From: Limnobacter sp.
Lineage (GTDB): Bacteria; Pseudomonadota; Gammaproteobacteria; Burkholderiales; Burkholderiaceae_B
Direction: 5' to 3'
Length of the DNA: 64,000 nt
Assembly: GCA_029866125.1 (NCBI GenBank)
Contig: JARWZZ010000021.1
Location: 40,241 to 104,240 of the forward strand
This document shows positions 28,502 to 38,070 of this stretch, in pieces (within the stretch, counting starts at the first letter, position 1; the number at the start of each line of letters is the position of its first letter). The position numbers were made by a program, and so were the translations under genes. A model generated the notes under the pieces. It saw only the letters and a list, made by a program, of their open reading frames with translations. It had not been told where the DNA came from and did no database searches.

Positions 28502-30754
28502 ATGGATTGGCCTGCAATGACCCCTGCCTTAATACACCCACAGTTATCACAAAACAGCAGTGTCAATAATTTGAGTCAAACCGAAGTTTTAGGGCCTAGT
28601 GTTGCTTCATCCCGTGTTGCACCACAACCCTGCGCAGCAGTCGCTGGCGATTTGGCTAGGCCATTGCTGGGCGATTGTTTGAACATTGTCATGCAGCCCA
28701 TTCCTAGTCTTGCTATACAGTCCTGTTTAAATTTCCAAAGTCGCATTCGGTTGACTCAAGTGGCTAAGCTGGGGTACGAGGCAGTCAATGCCATGGCCCA
28801 CCGCGAGTTGAATATAATCCGCCAGGTTGTGGAGGACTTCCTTTCAAACACGGCTGACCCGCAGGCCCATGTCAACATGCTGTCTGATTTTCTGAATGTG
28901 AGGGGTGTTCTGTCGCCCGACTATATTCTGAGCCTTCTGAACAGTCCGAATTTAGCCACTGTGCGCTGCGCAGCCGCTTTGGTGGAGGCCAAGCACTTCC
29001 AAAAAACCGATTTGATAGGCCAAGCAATTGGTCGGGTGATGGGCCACCCCGAGCCCCAGTTTCAACTGCTGGGCCTTGAACTGGCCTACTGCGCACCCAT
29101 TGACCACCCCATTCGCTATTTTGCAAATCTTAGTTTGGACGAGCATTTGCCCGTTGACCAACAGTTGGCAATCTTGGAGGGGTTCGAGCAAGAGTGTGTG
29201 AGTCGACCTGAGCATATTCCCGAGTTGTGTTTGTTCCTGGCTTCGAATGAACTGGATGAGGATGTTCGCGATGCTGCGGTACAAGCCCTCAACAACTATT
29301 TTGAGTTTGGTTTACATATTGGTAGCGAGATACAAGCTTATGACCACAGTTTGGATGTGGTTATTGGTGTGATTCGTCACCAAGGCACTTCACCAAGGGT
29401 GCGTTTTGATCTTTTCAGCGCATTGGGCTCGGCTGTGCCCGAGCATCCCGATGTGCTGGCGCTGGTCAAGCATGAATTGTTGACTGAGCGTTTAAGTGCC
29501 AACACTCAGAATGAGTTTTCCCTCAATAGCCTCATTGTCAAAAATTTACGAGTCATGTCCAACGAAGCGGTGGGGTACCTGGTGGCGCAGGTGAATACGT
29601 TGTTGTTAGACGCCGTCCAGGTTTTAATGCAGCCCTTGGATTTAAACAACTTGGATGTGCGAATAGCCGCTTACAAAATTGTTGCTGTGGCCGCTCAACT
29701 TGGCGATTCAGAAGCGCTTGAATTTGTCAAAGAACACGTCAACGTGCAAACCTTCCGTGATTTTGAACAGTGGCAAATCGTTGCCCCTGACTTTCACGCT
29801 CAAATTGCATACATGACCAACCTCGCTGTGAAATGTTTGCATGCAGAGTCCCTGTTTGGGCATTGCGTGTATTTCAAGGCCCGACACATCCTTAGGGACA
29901 GCGAATTGACGCCTTCGACGCGCGCACAGGCTTTGGGTTTGTTGAGCGTCGGGTCCCATACATCAAGCTTGGCCAAGCTACTGCTGACGGTGTTTGAAGA
30001 CGCGATGAAACCAGACGATTGCGCAATATTTCATGAGTTTGATGCTTCCATCGTTTTGTTACCCAGTACCAAGATGCTAGCCCTTGGCTTGTGTGTGACG
30101 CAATTGAGAAACAGTGCCAAAAGTGACGAAGACCGTATTTCCGCCTTGCGCTTTTTGGGGCAATACCCAGACCAAGTTGCTGCCCATCATTCGCTGTTAA
30201 AAAGCGTGCTGTTGAACCCCTATGAAAGCCGTGTTTTACGCAGCGAGGTAGCCACCTTTGTCAATGCTTACCTGTTGATACAGCGTTGCATACCAAGCAC
30301 CCTGTCTGAACTTGAGTCACTGATACTGCGTTTGGAATCAGAGGGCACTGAAACTGCTTTGCAATGCGCAAAATACATGAAGCTCAATTGGATTGATAGC
30401 ATCCGCGTTTGGGACAACGAAGTGCTTGCTGAACTGGGCGACCCAAACCCGAGTCGGAATCCAGACCCCAATTTAGATCAGACCCCTGGCTTTAATTTGC
30501 GTTGGGCGTTTTTGGCGATTGAGAGGTGCAGTCGCCTTCCCTCCAGCATCTGGAATCGACTTCAGCTCATTGCACTCGACCCCAATCAGCCTGAATGGTT
30601 GCGCACCAATGCCATGAAGGTCACGTTAAAATTTCGCCCTGAAGGAGTATCACCTGAACCCTTTTGGGCTGCAGCAATCAACAGTGGCAACGTGGGTTTG
30701 GGGCGGGTCGCTGTGGATGATATGGATAAACGACTAAGCGCCATTCTGAGGTAA
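28502..30754 (+). CDS. HEAT/ARM-like helical solenoid protein of unknown function
   Basis: About 750 residues from ATG 28502 (the frame also allows TTG 28475 and ATG 28517; none has a strong ribosome binding site). The N-terminal 50 residues are Ser/Gln/Pro-rich with no signal peptide. The rest is a chain of paired helices resembling HEAT-type repeats, for example ILSLLNSPNLATVRCAAALV, ELDEDVRDAAVQALNNYFEF and VRIAAYKIVAVAAQLGDSEA. Such solenoids bind proteins. It is divergent from glcDEF and convergent with tsaD, so it stands alone. It shares the disordered N-terminus and repeat-solenoid plan of the ankyrin protein at 1404, which hints at one functional class (effector or adaptor), but no sequence family was recognised. 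Confidence 0.65.
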   Translation: MDWPAMTPALIHPQLSQNSSVNNLSQTEVLGPSVASSRVAPQPCAAVAGDLARPLLGDCLNIVMQPIPSLAIQSCLNFQSRIRLTQVAKLGYEAVNAMAHRELNIIRQVVEDFLSNTADPQAHVNMLSDFLNVRGVLSPDYILSLLNSPNLATVRCAAALVEAKHFQKTDLIGQAIGRVMGHPEPQFQLLGLELAYCAPIDHPIRYFANLSLDEHLPVDQQLAILEGFEQECVSRPEHIPELCLFLASNELDEDVRDAAVQALNNYFEFGLHIGSEIQAYDHSLDVVIGVIRHQGTSPRVRFDLFSALGSAVPEHPDVLALVKHELLTERLSANTQNEFSLNSLIVKNLRVMSNEAVGYLVAQVNTLLLDAVQVLMQPLDLNNLDVRIAAYKIVAVAAQLGDSEALEFVKEHVNVQTFRDFEQWQIVAPDFHAQIAYMTNLAVKCLHAESLFGHCVYFKARHILRDSELTPSTRAQALGLLSVGSHTSSLAKLLLTVFEDAMKPDDCAIFHEFDASIVLLPSTKMLALGLCVTQLRNSAKSDEDRISALRFLGQYPDQVAAHHSLLKSVLLNPYESRVLRSEVATFVNAYLLIQRCIPSTLSELESLILRLESEGTETALQCAKYMKLNWIDSIRVWDNEVLAELGDPNPSRNPDPNLDQTPGFNLRWAFLAIERCSRLPSSIWNRLQLIALDPNQPEWLRTNAMKVTLKFRPEGVSPEPFWAAAINSGNVGLGRVAVDDMDKRLSAILR

Positions 30755-30771
30755 GTGGCTTCAGCTCCCCG

Positions 30772-31881
30772 TTATGCCCAAGCCTCATTCAGTGCGCAGC
30801 GGGGTTTGGTTTGCATCGCGTAATCGCGGCTTTCCAGCAACTTTGGATTGTCTGCAAGGCGCATGGCTGCGGCGTATGCAATCATTGCACCGTTGTCGGT
30901 GCACAGGCTAAGCTCAGGGAAAAACACTTCAATGCCTTTGCGTTTTGCCTCTGCAGTCAAACGCTCGCGCAGGTGTTTGTTGGCACCCACACCGCCCGCA
31001 ATCACCAAACGGTTGTGCCCCGCTTGCTTGCAGGCTTTCAGGGATTTTTTCACCAACACATCCACAATCGCAGCTTGAAAGCTGGCTGAAAGGTCGCATT
31101 TGTCTTGCTCGTTCAAACGCATGGTTTCTGACGGGTTTTGCACGCCAGCCAGTTTCATCGCCGTGGTCAACACCGAAGTTTTAAGGCCAGAAAAACTCAT
31201 CATCAAGTCTTTACTGTGCATCATGGGGCGCGGCAATTCAAAGCGCGTGGGGTCGCCTTGCTCGGCCAATTTGGACAATGCCGGGCCGCCGGGGTAGGGT
31301 AGGCCAATCATTTTCGCGGTTTTGTCAAAAGCCTCACCTGCTGCATCATCCAGTGTTTCGCCCAGCAGTTCATAGCTGCCCAAATGCTCTACGGCCATCA
31401 ACTGGGAATGCCCACCGCTCACCAACAGCGCAGTGAACGGGAATGCGGGTGGTTTGGCTGACAGCAGGGGCGACAACAAATGCCCCTCCAAGTGGTGAAC
31501 CGGAATAACCGGTTTGCCTAAGCCTGCCGCCAAACTGTACGCAAAAGCGCAACCCGCCATCAGCGCACCGGGTAGCCCCGGGCCGGTGGTCACAGCAATT
31601 GCGTCAACCTCCTGCAATTGCATTCCTGCCTCAGCCAGTGCCTCATTCATCAATGGGATCAAACGGCGAATGTGGTCGCGTGAGGCCAATTCAGGCACCA
31701 CGCCGCCATAATCCTTGTGCATAGCAATTTGGGAATGCAGCGCTTGGCCCAAAATACGCCCGTCTGTGGTGCATAGGGCTACGCCAGTCTCGTCGCAAGA
31801 ACTTTCGAAGCCCAGCACCACCTGAGGCACCTTGTTGTTTGAGTCATTCAATTGAGTGTGCACTTCCATGTGTGGGGTCAT
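30772..31881 (-). CDS. tsaD: tRNA N6-adenosine threonylcarbamoyltransferase TsaD
   Basis: Universal enzyme that places threonylcarbamoyl on A37 of ANN-decoding tRNAs, working with TsaB and TsaE. Motifs are [15 protein letters not shown], the metal-binding His-x3-His in [43 protein letters not shown] and [16 protein letters not shown], with [13 protein letters not shown] near the end. The predicted protein is 369 residues; E. coli TsaD starts at the VLGFE-equivalent block, so the first 20 residues may be extra and a later start is possible. It is convergent with the solenoid protein and divergent from the nirB operon. Confidence 0.95.
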   Translation of the reverse strand: MTPHMEVHTQLNDSNNKVPQVVLGFESSCDETGVALCTTDGRILGQALHSQIAMHKDYGGVVPELASRDHIRRLIPLMNEALAEAGMQLQEVDAIAVTTGPGLPGALMAGCAFAYSLAAGLGKPVIPVHHLEGHLLSPLLSAKPPAFPFTALLVSGGHSQLMAVEHLGSYELLGETLDDAAGEAFDKTAKMIGLPYPGGPALSKLAEQGDPTRFELPRPMMHSKDLMMSFSGLKTSVLTTAMKLAGVQNPSETMRLNEQDKCDLSASFQAAIVDVLVKKSLKACKQAGHNRLVIAGGVGANKHLRERLTAEAKRKGIEVFFPELSLCTDNGAMIAYAAAMRLADNPKLLESRDYAMQTKPRCALNEAWA

Positions 31882-32048
31882 GTTTATTCTGCATTATCTC
31901 ACACGCCCTTGCTTGGGCATCATGAATGCACTTTGCGGGTGCCTTGTCTTGGTGAGCCATGCCCACTGTATTTCCTTAGTCTGGTGCATGCAGGGTCAAA
32001 ACCAGGTCAAATTGGCCTCATTGCAGTGCACAAAACGCCTTAAAAAGC

Positions 32049-32064
32049 TGGCACACCACTTGCT
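32049..32064 (+). promoter_or_regulatory. sigma-54 (-24/-12) promoter of nirBD-nasA
   Basis: TGGCACACCACTTGCT is an exact match to the sigma-54 consensus, with GG at 32050-32051 and GC at 32062-32063. Transcription should begin near 32075, directly at the first leader hairpin. Together with the nrtA promoter it indicates coordinated nitrogen control. Confidence 0.85.
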
Positions 32065-32075
32065 TAGATAGAAGC

Positions 32076-32156
32076 GTAGGTCGTCAACGGCGGCGACTTA
32101 CAGGTGGATTGACAGGTCTCCAAAGGGAAACCCGAGGAGTTTGGACAACGGCGTCC
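32076..32156 (+). promoter_or_regulatory. ANTAR-target leader of nirB: two hairpins with identical AACGGC hexaloops
   Basis: Hairpin P1 (32076-32101) has 10-base arms GTAGGTCGTC and GGCGACTTAC (two G-U pairs) closing the hexaloop AACGGC. Hairpin P2 (32143-32156) pairs GGAC with GTCC around the same loop AACGGC. Both loops have the A1/G4 pattern known for ANTAR targets. P2 overlaps the 5' arm of the terminator. The 41-base spacer between P1 and P2 is longer than in the nrtA leader and holds a further stem (CTCC 32118-32121 with GGAG 32136-32139). Confidence 0.78.
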
Positions 32157-32185
32157 CGCTAGCGATAGCAGGATGCCGTTTTTTT
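32147..32185 (+). terminator. conditional terminator in the nirB leader
   Basis: AACGGCGTCC (32147-32156) pairs with GGATGCCGTT (32171-32180) with one G-U pair. The stem continues through GCTA/TAGC to a GCGA tetraloop and is followed by a run of seven T. It forms a strong intrinsic terminator placed just before the nirB start and is mutually exclusive with hairpin P2. Confidence 0.85.
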
Positions 32186-32199
32186 ATGTGGATGTGCGT

Positions 32200-34665
32200 A
32201 TGTTAATGCCCGTTAAAAAGCAAAAATTGGTAGTCATCGGTAACGGTATGGCCGGTATTCGGGTGGTTGAAGAGTTGCTCAAGCTGACTCCCGACCTTTA
32301 CGACATCACAGTGTTTGGTGCGGAGCCGCATCCCAATTACAACCGAATTATGCTTTCGCCCGTACTGGCTGGAGAGCAAAAGTTCGATGAAATCGTGTTA
32401 AACGATTGGGCATGGTACGAAGACAACCACATCACCTTGCACGTGGGCAAGGAAGTCACCGAGATCAACCGCATCAAGCGTGTGGTCAAGACCTCGGATG
32501 GCATGGAAGCTTCCTATGATCGGCTGTTGCTGGCCACGGGCTCTAATTCTTTCATCCTGCCCGTGCCCGGCTCAACACTGCCCGGCGTGATCGGTTACCG
32601 CGACATAGCGGATACCGAAGCCATGTTGACTGCATCCAAGCAATACAAAAAGGCAATCGTGATTGGCGGTGGCCTGCTGGGCTTGGAGGCTGCAAACGGC
32701 TTGGCCCTTCAGGGCATGGACGTCAAAGTGGTGCACTTGCCCACTTGGCTGATGGAGCGTCAGCTAGACCCCACCGCAGCAGGTTTGTTGCAAAAATCGC
32801 TGGAACAAAAAGGTTTAGATTTCCTGCTGGCCAAGAACACCAAGCAATTGAACGCTGGCCCAGATGGCCGCGTTGCCAGCATTGAATTCACCGATGGCAC
32901 CACAGAGCCAGCGGATTTGGTTGTCATGGCTGTGGGCATTCGCCCAAATGACAAGCTTGCAGCCAGTGCAGGCCTGTTGTGCAGCCGCGGCGTGGTCGTC
33001 ACAGACACTCTCCAAACAGTGACCGACCCCCGTATTTACTCCGTAGGCGAATGTGCAAGCCATCGTGGCGTGGCCTACGGTTTGGTTGCCCCCTTGTTTG
33101 AGCAAGCCAAAGTGGCTGCCAACCATTTGGCGGAGTTTGGCATTGGCCGCTACGAAGGTTCTGTCACCTCCACCAAATTGAAAGTCACCGGCGTGGACTT
33201 GTTCTCGGCTGGTAACTTCATGGGTGGCGAGGGTTGCGAAGAGCTTTTGCTGTCTGACCCCATCGGCGGCGTCTACAAAAAGCTGGTTGTTCAAAACGAC
33301 AAACTGGTGGGCGCCTGTTTGTACGGCGACACCGTGGACGGCAGCTGGTACTTCAAACTGATGCGCGATGGCACACCGATTGGCGAAATTCGCGAAAAAT
33401 TGATGTTTGGTCAAAGCAACATTGGTGACACCGGCCACGAAGGACAAAGCCAAGCCAGCCGCATGGCAGACACAGACGAAGTTTGCGGATGCAACGGCGT
33501 GTGCAAAGGCACCATCGTCCAAGCCATTAAAACCAAAGGCTTGTTTACCATCGAAGAGGTACGTAAGCACACCAAGGCCAGCGCTTCCTGCGGTTCATGC
33601 ACAGGTTTGTGCGAACAAATTTTGATGAGCACGGCGGGCTCCGATTATTCCGCAACCCCCAAAACAAAACCCATGTGTGGCTGTACCGATCATGGGCATC
33701 AAGCTGTGCGGGATTCAATTTTCAAGAACCACCTGACCACCAAAGACGAAGTGTTCAGCACCATGAACTGGCGCACGCCCAACGGCTGTGCAAGCTGCCG
33801 CCCTGCGGTCAACTACTACCTCATCAGCTCATGGCCTGGCGAGGCAGTGGACGACCCACAAAGCCGCTTTATCAATGAGCGTGCCCACGCCAATATTCAA
33901 AAAGACAAAACCTATTCTGTGGTGCCACGCATGTGGGGTGGCGAAACCACCGCTGACGAACTTCGCAGAATCGCAGACGTGGTTGACAAATACAACATCC
34001 CCACAGTGAAGGTCACGGGTGGTCAGCGTATCGACTTGCTGGGTGTGAAAAAAGAAGACTTGCAAGCCGTTTGGAAAGACCTCGACATGCCAAGCGGCCA
34101 CGCCTATGCCAAAGGCCTGCGCACCGTCAAAACCTGCGTGGGTAGCCAGTGGTGCCGTTTTGGTACCCAAGACAGCACCCAAATGGGGAAAGACTTGGAA
34201 GTGGGGCTATTCAAAATGTACGCCCCACACAAAGTCAAACTGGCTGTATCGGGTTGCCCGCGTAACTGTGCCGAAAGTGGCATCAAAGACGTGGGTGTGA
34301 TTGGTGTCGATTCAGGCTGGGAAATTTACGTCGGCGGCAACGGCGGTATCAAAACCGAAGTGGCTCACTTCCTGTGTCGGGTTAAAACTTCAGACGAAGT
34401 CATGGCTGTGTCTGGTGGCTTTTTGCAGCTGTATCGCAAAGAAGGTTGGTACCTAGAACGCACCGTGCATTATATTGCGCGAGTGGGCATGGAATACGTG
34501 AAAAAAGCCATTGTGGAAGACGTGGCTCAACGCGACGCACTGTGGGCGGAATTGCAAGCCGCCTTGGCGATTGAAGAAGACCCATGGCACAAACCGCAAG
34601 AAGCTCAAGTAGACTTGCGACAGTTCACCCCGATCAACATACCGGTCGTGGCGCTGGAGAATTAA
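32200..34665 (+). CDS. nirB: assimilatory nitrite reductase large subunit NirB
   Basis: Siroheme enzyme reducing nitrite to ammonium with NAD(P)H. I place the start at ATG 32200 (821 aa; ATG 32206 is also possible). The ATG at 32173 lies inside the terminator stem and is rejected. The N-terminal FAD/NAD domains show LVVIGNGMAGIRVVEELL and AIVIGGGLLGLEAANGLALQG. Next come two BFD-type [2Fe-2S] Cys clusters (CGCNGVCKG with CGSCTGLC; CGCTDHG with CASCRP). The sulfite/nitrite reductase half-domains follow, with the [4Fe-4S]-siroheme ligands in CVGSQWC and SGCPRNCAES. It is the first gene of the nirB-nirD-nasA operon and is controlled by the leader above. Confidence 0.95.
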   Translation: MLMPVKKQKLVVIGNGMAGIRVVEELLKLTPDLYDITVFGAEPHPNYNRIMLSPVLAGEQKFDEIVLNDWAWYEDNHITLHVGKEVTEINRIKRVVKTSDGMEASYDRLLLATGSNSFILPVPGSTLPGVIGYRDIADTEAMLTASKQYKKAIVIGGGLLGLEAANGLALQGMDVKVVHLPTWLMERQLDPTAAGLLQKSLEQKGLDFLLAKNTKQLNAGPDGRVASIEFTDGTTEPADLVVMAVGIRPNDKLAASAGLLCSRGVVVTDTLQTVTDPRIYSVGECASHRGVAYGLVAPLFEQAKVAANHLAEFGIGRYEGSVTSTKLKVTGVDLFSAGNFMGGEGCEELLLSDPIGGVYKKLVVQNDKLVGACLYGDTVDGSWYFKLMRDGTPIGEIREKLMFGQSNIGDTGHEGQSQASRMADTDEVCGCNGVCKGTIVQAIKTKGLFTIEEVRKHTKASASCGSCTGLCEQILMSTAGSDYSATPKTKPMCGCTDHGHQAVRDSIFKNHLTTKDEVFSTMNWRTPNGCASCRPAVNYYLISSWPGEAVDDPQSRFINERAHANIQKDKTYSVVPRMWGGETTADELRRIADVVDKYNIPTVKVTGGQRIDLLGVKKEDLQAVWKDLDMPSGHAYAKGLRTVKTCVGSQWCRFGTQDSTQMGKDLEVGLFKMYAPHKVKLAVSGCPRNCAESGIKDVGVIGVDSGWEIYVGGNGGIKTEVAHFLCRVKTSDEVMAVSGGFLQLYRKEGWYLERTVHYIARVGMEYVKKAIVEDVAQRDALWAELQAALAIEEDPWHKPQEAQVDLRQFTPINIPVVALEN

Positions 34666-34693
34666 TATGAACGCAGTCAGAGAGGAACTATCC

Positions 34694-35029
34694 ATGGAAT
34701 GGATTGCCATTTGCGAAGTAAAAGACATCCCGGTATTGGGCTCACGTGTAGTTCGCCGCCCGGTAGGTCAAGACATCGCTATTTTCCGCAACGCGGAAGA
34801 GCAAGTGTTTGCGCTGATGGATGAGTGCCCCCATAAAAAAGGCCCTTTGAGCCAAGGCATCGTGCATGGCAATTCGGTGACTTGCCCGTTGCACAACTGG
34901 AACATTGGTTTGAGCGATGGTTGCGCACGTGACCCCGACGTCGGTTGCACGCCCAAATTTCAGGTGCAAGTCGTCGACGGAAAAGTGCACCTGAAAACCA
35001 GTGAAGTGAAAGAACTGGGTGTGAGCTAA
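34694..35029 (+). CDS. nirD: nitrite reductase small subunit NirD, Rieske type
   Basis: Small subunit of nitrite reductase, 111 residues from ATG 34694, which follows AGAGGAA. The frame also opens at 34667 just after the nirB stop. The Rieske motif is complete, ECPHKKG (Cys-x-His) and CPLHNW (Cys-x2-His), so it can hold a [2Fe-2S] cluster. E. coli NirD has the fold but lacks those ligands, so this is the Rieske-competent variant. It sits between nirB and nasA, with 3 bp to nasA. Confidence 0.93.
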   Translation: MEWIAICEVKDIPVLGSRVVRRPVGQDIAIFRNAEEQVFALMDECPHKKGPLSQGIVHGNSVTCPLHNWNIGLSDGCARDPDVGCTPKFQVQVVDGKVHLKTSEVKELGVS

Positions 35030-35032
35030 ATC

Positions 35033-38000
35033 ATGACTACCTCTGCTGCCCTTGTTGCTGAAACACAAACCACATGTGACACCAAAACCACCTGCCCATA
35101 CTGCGGCGTAGGTTGCGGTGTGATTGTGAAAACACAAGGTGAGGGCAGCAGCAGGAAAATCATTCAAGTGGTGGGCGACCCGGACCATCCCGCCAACTAC
35201 GGTAAGCTGTGCAGCAAAGGCAGCAAACTGGCCGAAACAGCCAAACCCGAGGTGTATCAACAGGTGCGTGCTGGGGTGCCCATGATGCGCACCCATCGTA
35301 GTGAAGGCTCTGTGGTGGAGGGCTCATGCCTTGAGCCCAATCCAGTACAGCCCACCACTTGGGATGAGGCGCTGAACTACGCAGCTGACCGGTTTGCCGA
35401 CCTTATTAAAAAACACGGTCCAGACAGCGTTGCTTTTTACATCAGCGGCCAGCTATTGACCGAGGATTACTACGCCTTCAACAAACTCGCCAAAGGTTTG
35501 ATCGGTACCAACAACATCGACACCAACTCACGCCTGTGCATGAGCAGTGCAGTCAGCGGCTACAAACGCACCTTGGGTGCCGATGCGCCGCCTTGTAGTT
35601 ATGACGATTTAAGTTTGGCCCAATGCGTGTTTATCGCGGGCTCCAACATGGCCTTTGCCCACCCGGTGGCCTACCGACGTTTGGAGGCCGCACGCGCAGC
35701 CAACCCAAAGCACAAGTTGATTGTGGTTGACCCCCGTAAAACAGACACCGCCCAAATGGCCGATTTGCATTTGCAAATCCAGCCCGGTACCGATGTCATG
35801 TTGTTCAACGCCATGCTGAATGTGATGCTGAGCGAGCGCTTGATCGACCCGATGTACATCTCCAAGTACACCGAAGGCTTCGAAGCCGTTGCTAAAGGCG
35901 TGCAAGAATACACACCCGAAATTGCAGCCAGTATTTGTGGCATCAAAGTCGAAGACATTGTGAAAGCCGCACGCTGGTTTGCGTGGGGTGGCGAACAAGA
36001 CCCAAGCAGCGAAACCAAACCCACTGAGCCCAAGCCCACGCTATCACTCTACTGCCAAGGCCTTAACCAAGCCACAACCGGCACTGACAAAAACACCGCA
36101 TTGATTGCGCTGCATTTGGCCACGGGCCAAATCGGCAAAGAGGGCGCAGGCCCATTCTCCTTGACCGGCCAACCCAATGCCATGGGCGGACGCGAAGTGG
36201 GCGGAATGGCCACCATACTACCCGGCCACCGCGAACTGGCCAACCCGCAGCATGTACAAGAAGTGGCCGCCTATTGGGGCGTGCCTTCCATCAGCAACAA
36301 GCCGGGTGCAACTGCAGTCGAATTGTTTGATCGTTTGGAAAAAGGCGAAATCAAAGCCGTGTGGATCGCCTGCACCAACCCCGCGCATTCCATGCCCAAC
36401 AGCGACAAAATCAAACGCGCATTGGACAAAGCCGAATTCGTGGTGGTGCAAGACGCATACCTCACACCCATCACGGTGCAATACGCTGATGTACTTTTGC
36501 CCGCCACCACATGGGCTGAGAAAGAAGGCACCGTCACCAACAGCGAACGCCGTATCAGCCGGGTTACCTCAGCCATGCCCGCTTGGGGCGAGTCCCGAAA
36601 CGACTGGCAAATTGCCACCCAGTTTGCTCAGTTGCTGCAAGCCCGCTTAGACACTCACACGCCAAGCAGCATGTTTGCGTGGACGCAACCCGAGCAAGTG
36701 TTCAATGAACACCGGGGCTTGACCACAGGCCGTGATCTGGATATCACCGGCTTAAGCTACAGCATCCTAGAAACCCGAGGCCCCCAGCAGTGGCCCATGC
36801 CCTTGGGTGCAAGCCAAGGCAAAGCGCGACTGTATGAAGACGGCGTATTCCCCACTGCCAGCGGCAAAGCCAAATTCATTTGGGCTGAGTTTATACCTGT
36901 GGCTGAAGATGCAGATGCACGTTTCCCCTGGCGTTTAAACACCGGGCGTGTGCGCGACCACTGGCACGGCAGCAGCCGCACAGGCACCTTGTCCGACTTG
37001 TTTGGTCACGAGCCCGAGCCTGCCATTGCCCTCAATCCCAAAGATTTTGCCCGGCTGGGCCTACAAGCTGGGGATTGGGTCGAAGTCAAATCACGTCGGT
37101 CCACCCTGTGGTGGCGCGCCAAATCAGACGAATCCGTGGCCATGAATCAGGCCTACATCCCCATGCATTGGGGGCCTGAATTCACGGGCGGGCAGGGCAG
37201 CGCAGGGGGGGTAAACGCATTCACCTTGGAGCAGTTCGATCCGTACTCCAAACAACCCGAGCTGAAGCACACGGCACTGAAAGTATCCAAAGTAAAAGCC
37301 CCTTGGGAATGCGTGGTTTTTGTTCAAGCCCCACACTGGCTGTCCATATGGCTAGAAGCTCGCAAGCTTTTCAAAGCATTTGATTCAGCAATGTGCGTGC
37401 CTATCGGAAGAGCGGGAAAGGATGGAAGTGCGGGTGGGCCAGACACCCAAGGCCTGTTGTTCCGCGCTGCATCCAGTCAAGCGCCCAATGCAGAAGTGCT
37501 TACGCGTCTGGAAGAGTTGTTTCAACTGGCGCCCAACACACCCAACTTGCTGACCTACAGCGACCCGCGTACGGGCAGCTTCCGCAGAATCCGTGTTGAG
37601 ATGTCCCCTACAGACGGCAGCGAAGCTGCATCCACAATTCGACTGACCGGCGTCATGCTTGCGGGCAGCATGGTGTCAGAAAGTTGGCTGCGAAGTTACT
37701 TTGATCAAGCCATGGATGTCACTCCGGTTCGGTCTTTTTTGCTGTCCCCTAACAAGCAACCTTCTGGTGCACAAGTCAGCGTTAGCAAAGTGGTGTGTAA
37801 TTGCGTTGGCGTGATGCAGGCTGACATACAAAAAGCCATCCAGCAAACCATGCAAATTGAAGGGCAAGTTGTGGCAGATTCTGCCAACTCCACAGAAGAT
37901 GCTATTCTTGCAAAATTGAAGTGCAGCTTGGGTTGTGGCACACAATGCGGGTCATGTGTACCCGAATTAAAAAAGATGATCAAAGCAGAAGGAAATAAGC

Positions 38001-38035
38001 CTGCTTACAAAACGCAGCCCATTCTGTTAACGTAA
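35033..38035 (+). CDS. nasA: assimilatory nitrate reductase catalytic subunit NasA
   Basis: Molybdenum enzyme reducing nitrate to nitrite in the cytoplasm, 1000 residues. The N-terminal [4Fe-4S] motif is TCPYCGVGCGV with a fourth Cys in GKLCSKGSK. The molybdopterin domain shows DTNSRLCMSSAVSGYKR (with the Cys expected to bind Mo) and IVVDPRKTDTAQMADLHL. The bis-MGD binding C-terminal domain shows LNTGRVRDHWHGSSRTG. A BFD-like [2Fe-2S] domain closes the protein (VVCNCVGVM; CGTQCGSCVPEL), as in Klebsiella NasA. No signal peptide, consistent with the assimilatory type. It is downstream of nirBD in one operon. Confidence 0.95.
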   Translation: MTTSAALVAETQTTCDTKTTCPYCGVGCGVIVKTQGEGSSRKIIQVVGDPDHPANYGKLCSKGSKLAETAKPEVYQQVRAGVPMMRTHRSEGSVVEGSCLEPNPVQPTTWDEALNYAADRFADLIKKHGPDSVAFYISGQLLTEDYYAFNKLAKGLIGTNNIDTNSRLCMSSAVSGYKRTLGADAPPCSYDDLSLAQCVFIAGSNMAFAHPVAYRRLEAARAANPKHKLIVVDPRKTDTAQMADLHLQIQPGTDVMLFNAMLNVMLSERLIDPMYISKYTEGFEAVAKGVQEYTPEIAASICGIKVEDIVKAARWFAWGGEQDPSSETKPTEPKPTLSLYCQGLNQATTGTDKNTALIALHLATGQIGKEGAGPFSLTGQPNAMGGREVGGMATILPGHRELANPQHVQEVAAYWGVPSISNKPGATAVELFDRLEKGEIKAVWIACTNPAHSMPNSDKIKRALDKAEFVVVQDAYLTPITVQYADVLLPATTWAEKEGTVTNSERRISRVTSAMPAWGESRNDWQIATQFAQLLQARLDTHTPSSMFAWTQPEQVFNEHRGLTTGRDLDITGLSYSILETRGPQQWPMPLGASQGKARLYEDGVFPTASGKAKFIWAEFIPVAEDADARFPWRLNTGRVRDHWHGSSRTGTLSDLFGHEPEPAIALNPKDFARLGLQAGDWVEVKSRRSTLWWRAKSDESVAMNQAYIPMHWGPEFTGGQGSAGGVNAFTLEQFDPYSKQPELKHTALKVSKVKAPWECVVFVQAPHWLSIWLEARKLFKAFDSAMCVPIGRAGKDGSAGGPDTQGLLFRAASSQAPNAEVLTRLEELFQLAPNTPNLLTYSDPRTGSFRRIRVEMSPTDGSEAASTIRLTGVMLAGSMVSESWLRSYFDQAMDVTPVRSFLLSPNKQPSGAQVSVSKVVCNCVGVMQADIQKAIQQTMQIEGQVVADSANSTEDAILAKLKCSLGCGTQCGSCVPELKKMIKAEGNKPAYKTQPILLT

Positions 38036-38070
38036 GTCAAGCTTGCCGATAACACTAAAGTAGTATTCCA

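Noticed and set aside
32173..32199. ATG 32173 as the nirB start
   Set aside because: It lies within the 3' arm of the leader terminator; starting there would place the ribosome site inside the stem. ATG 32200 fits the family N-terminus.
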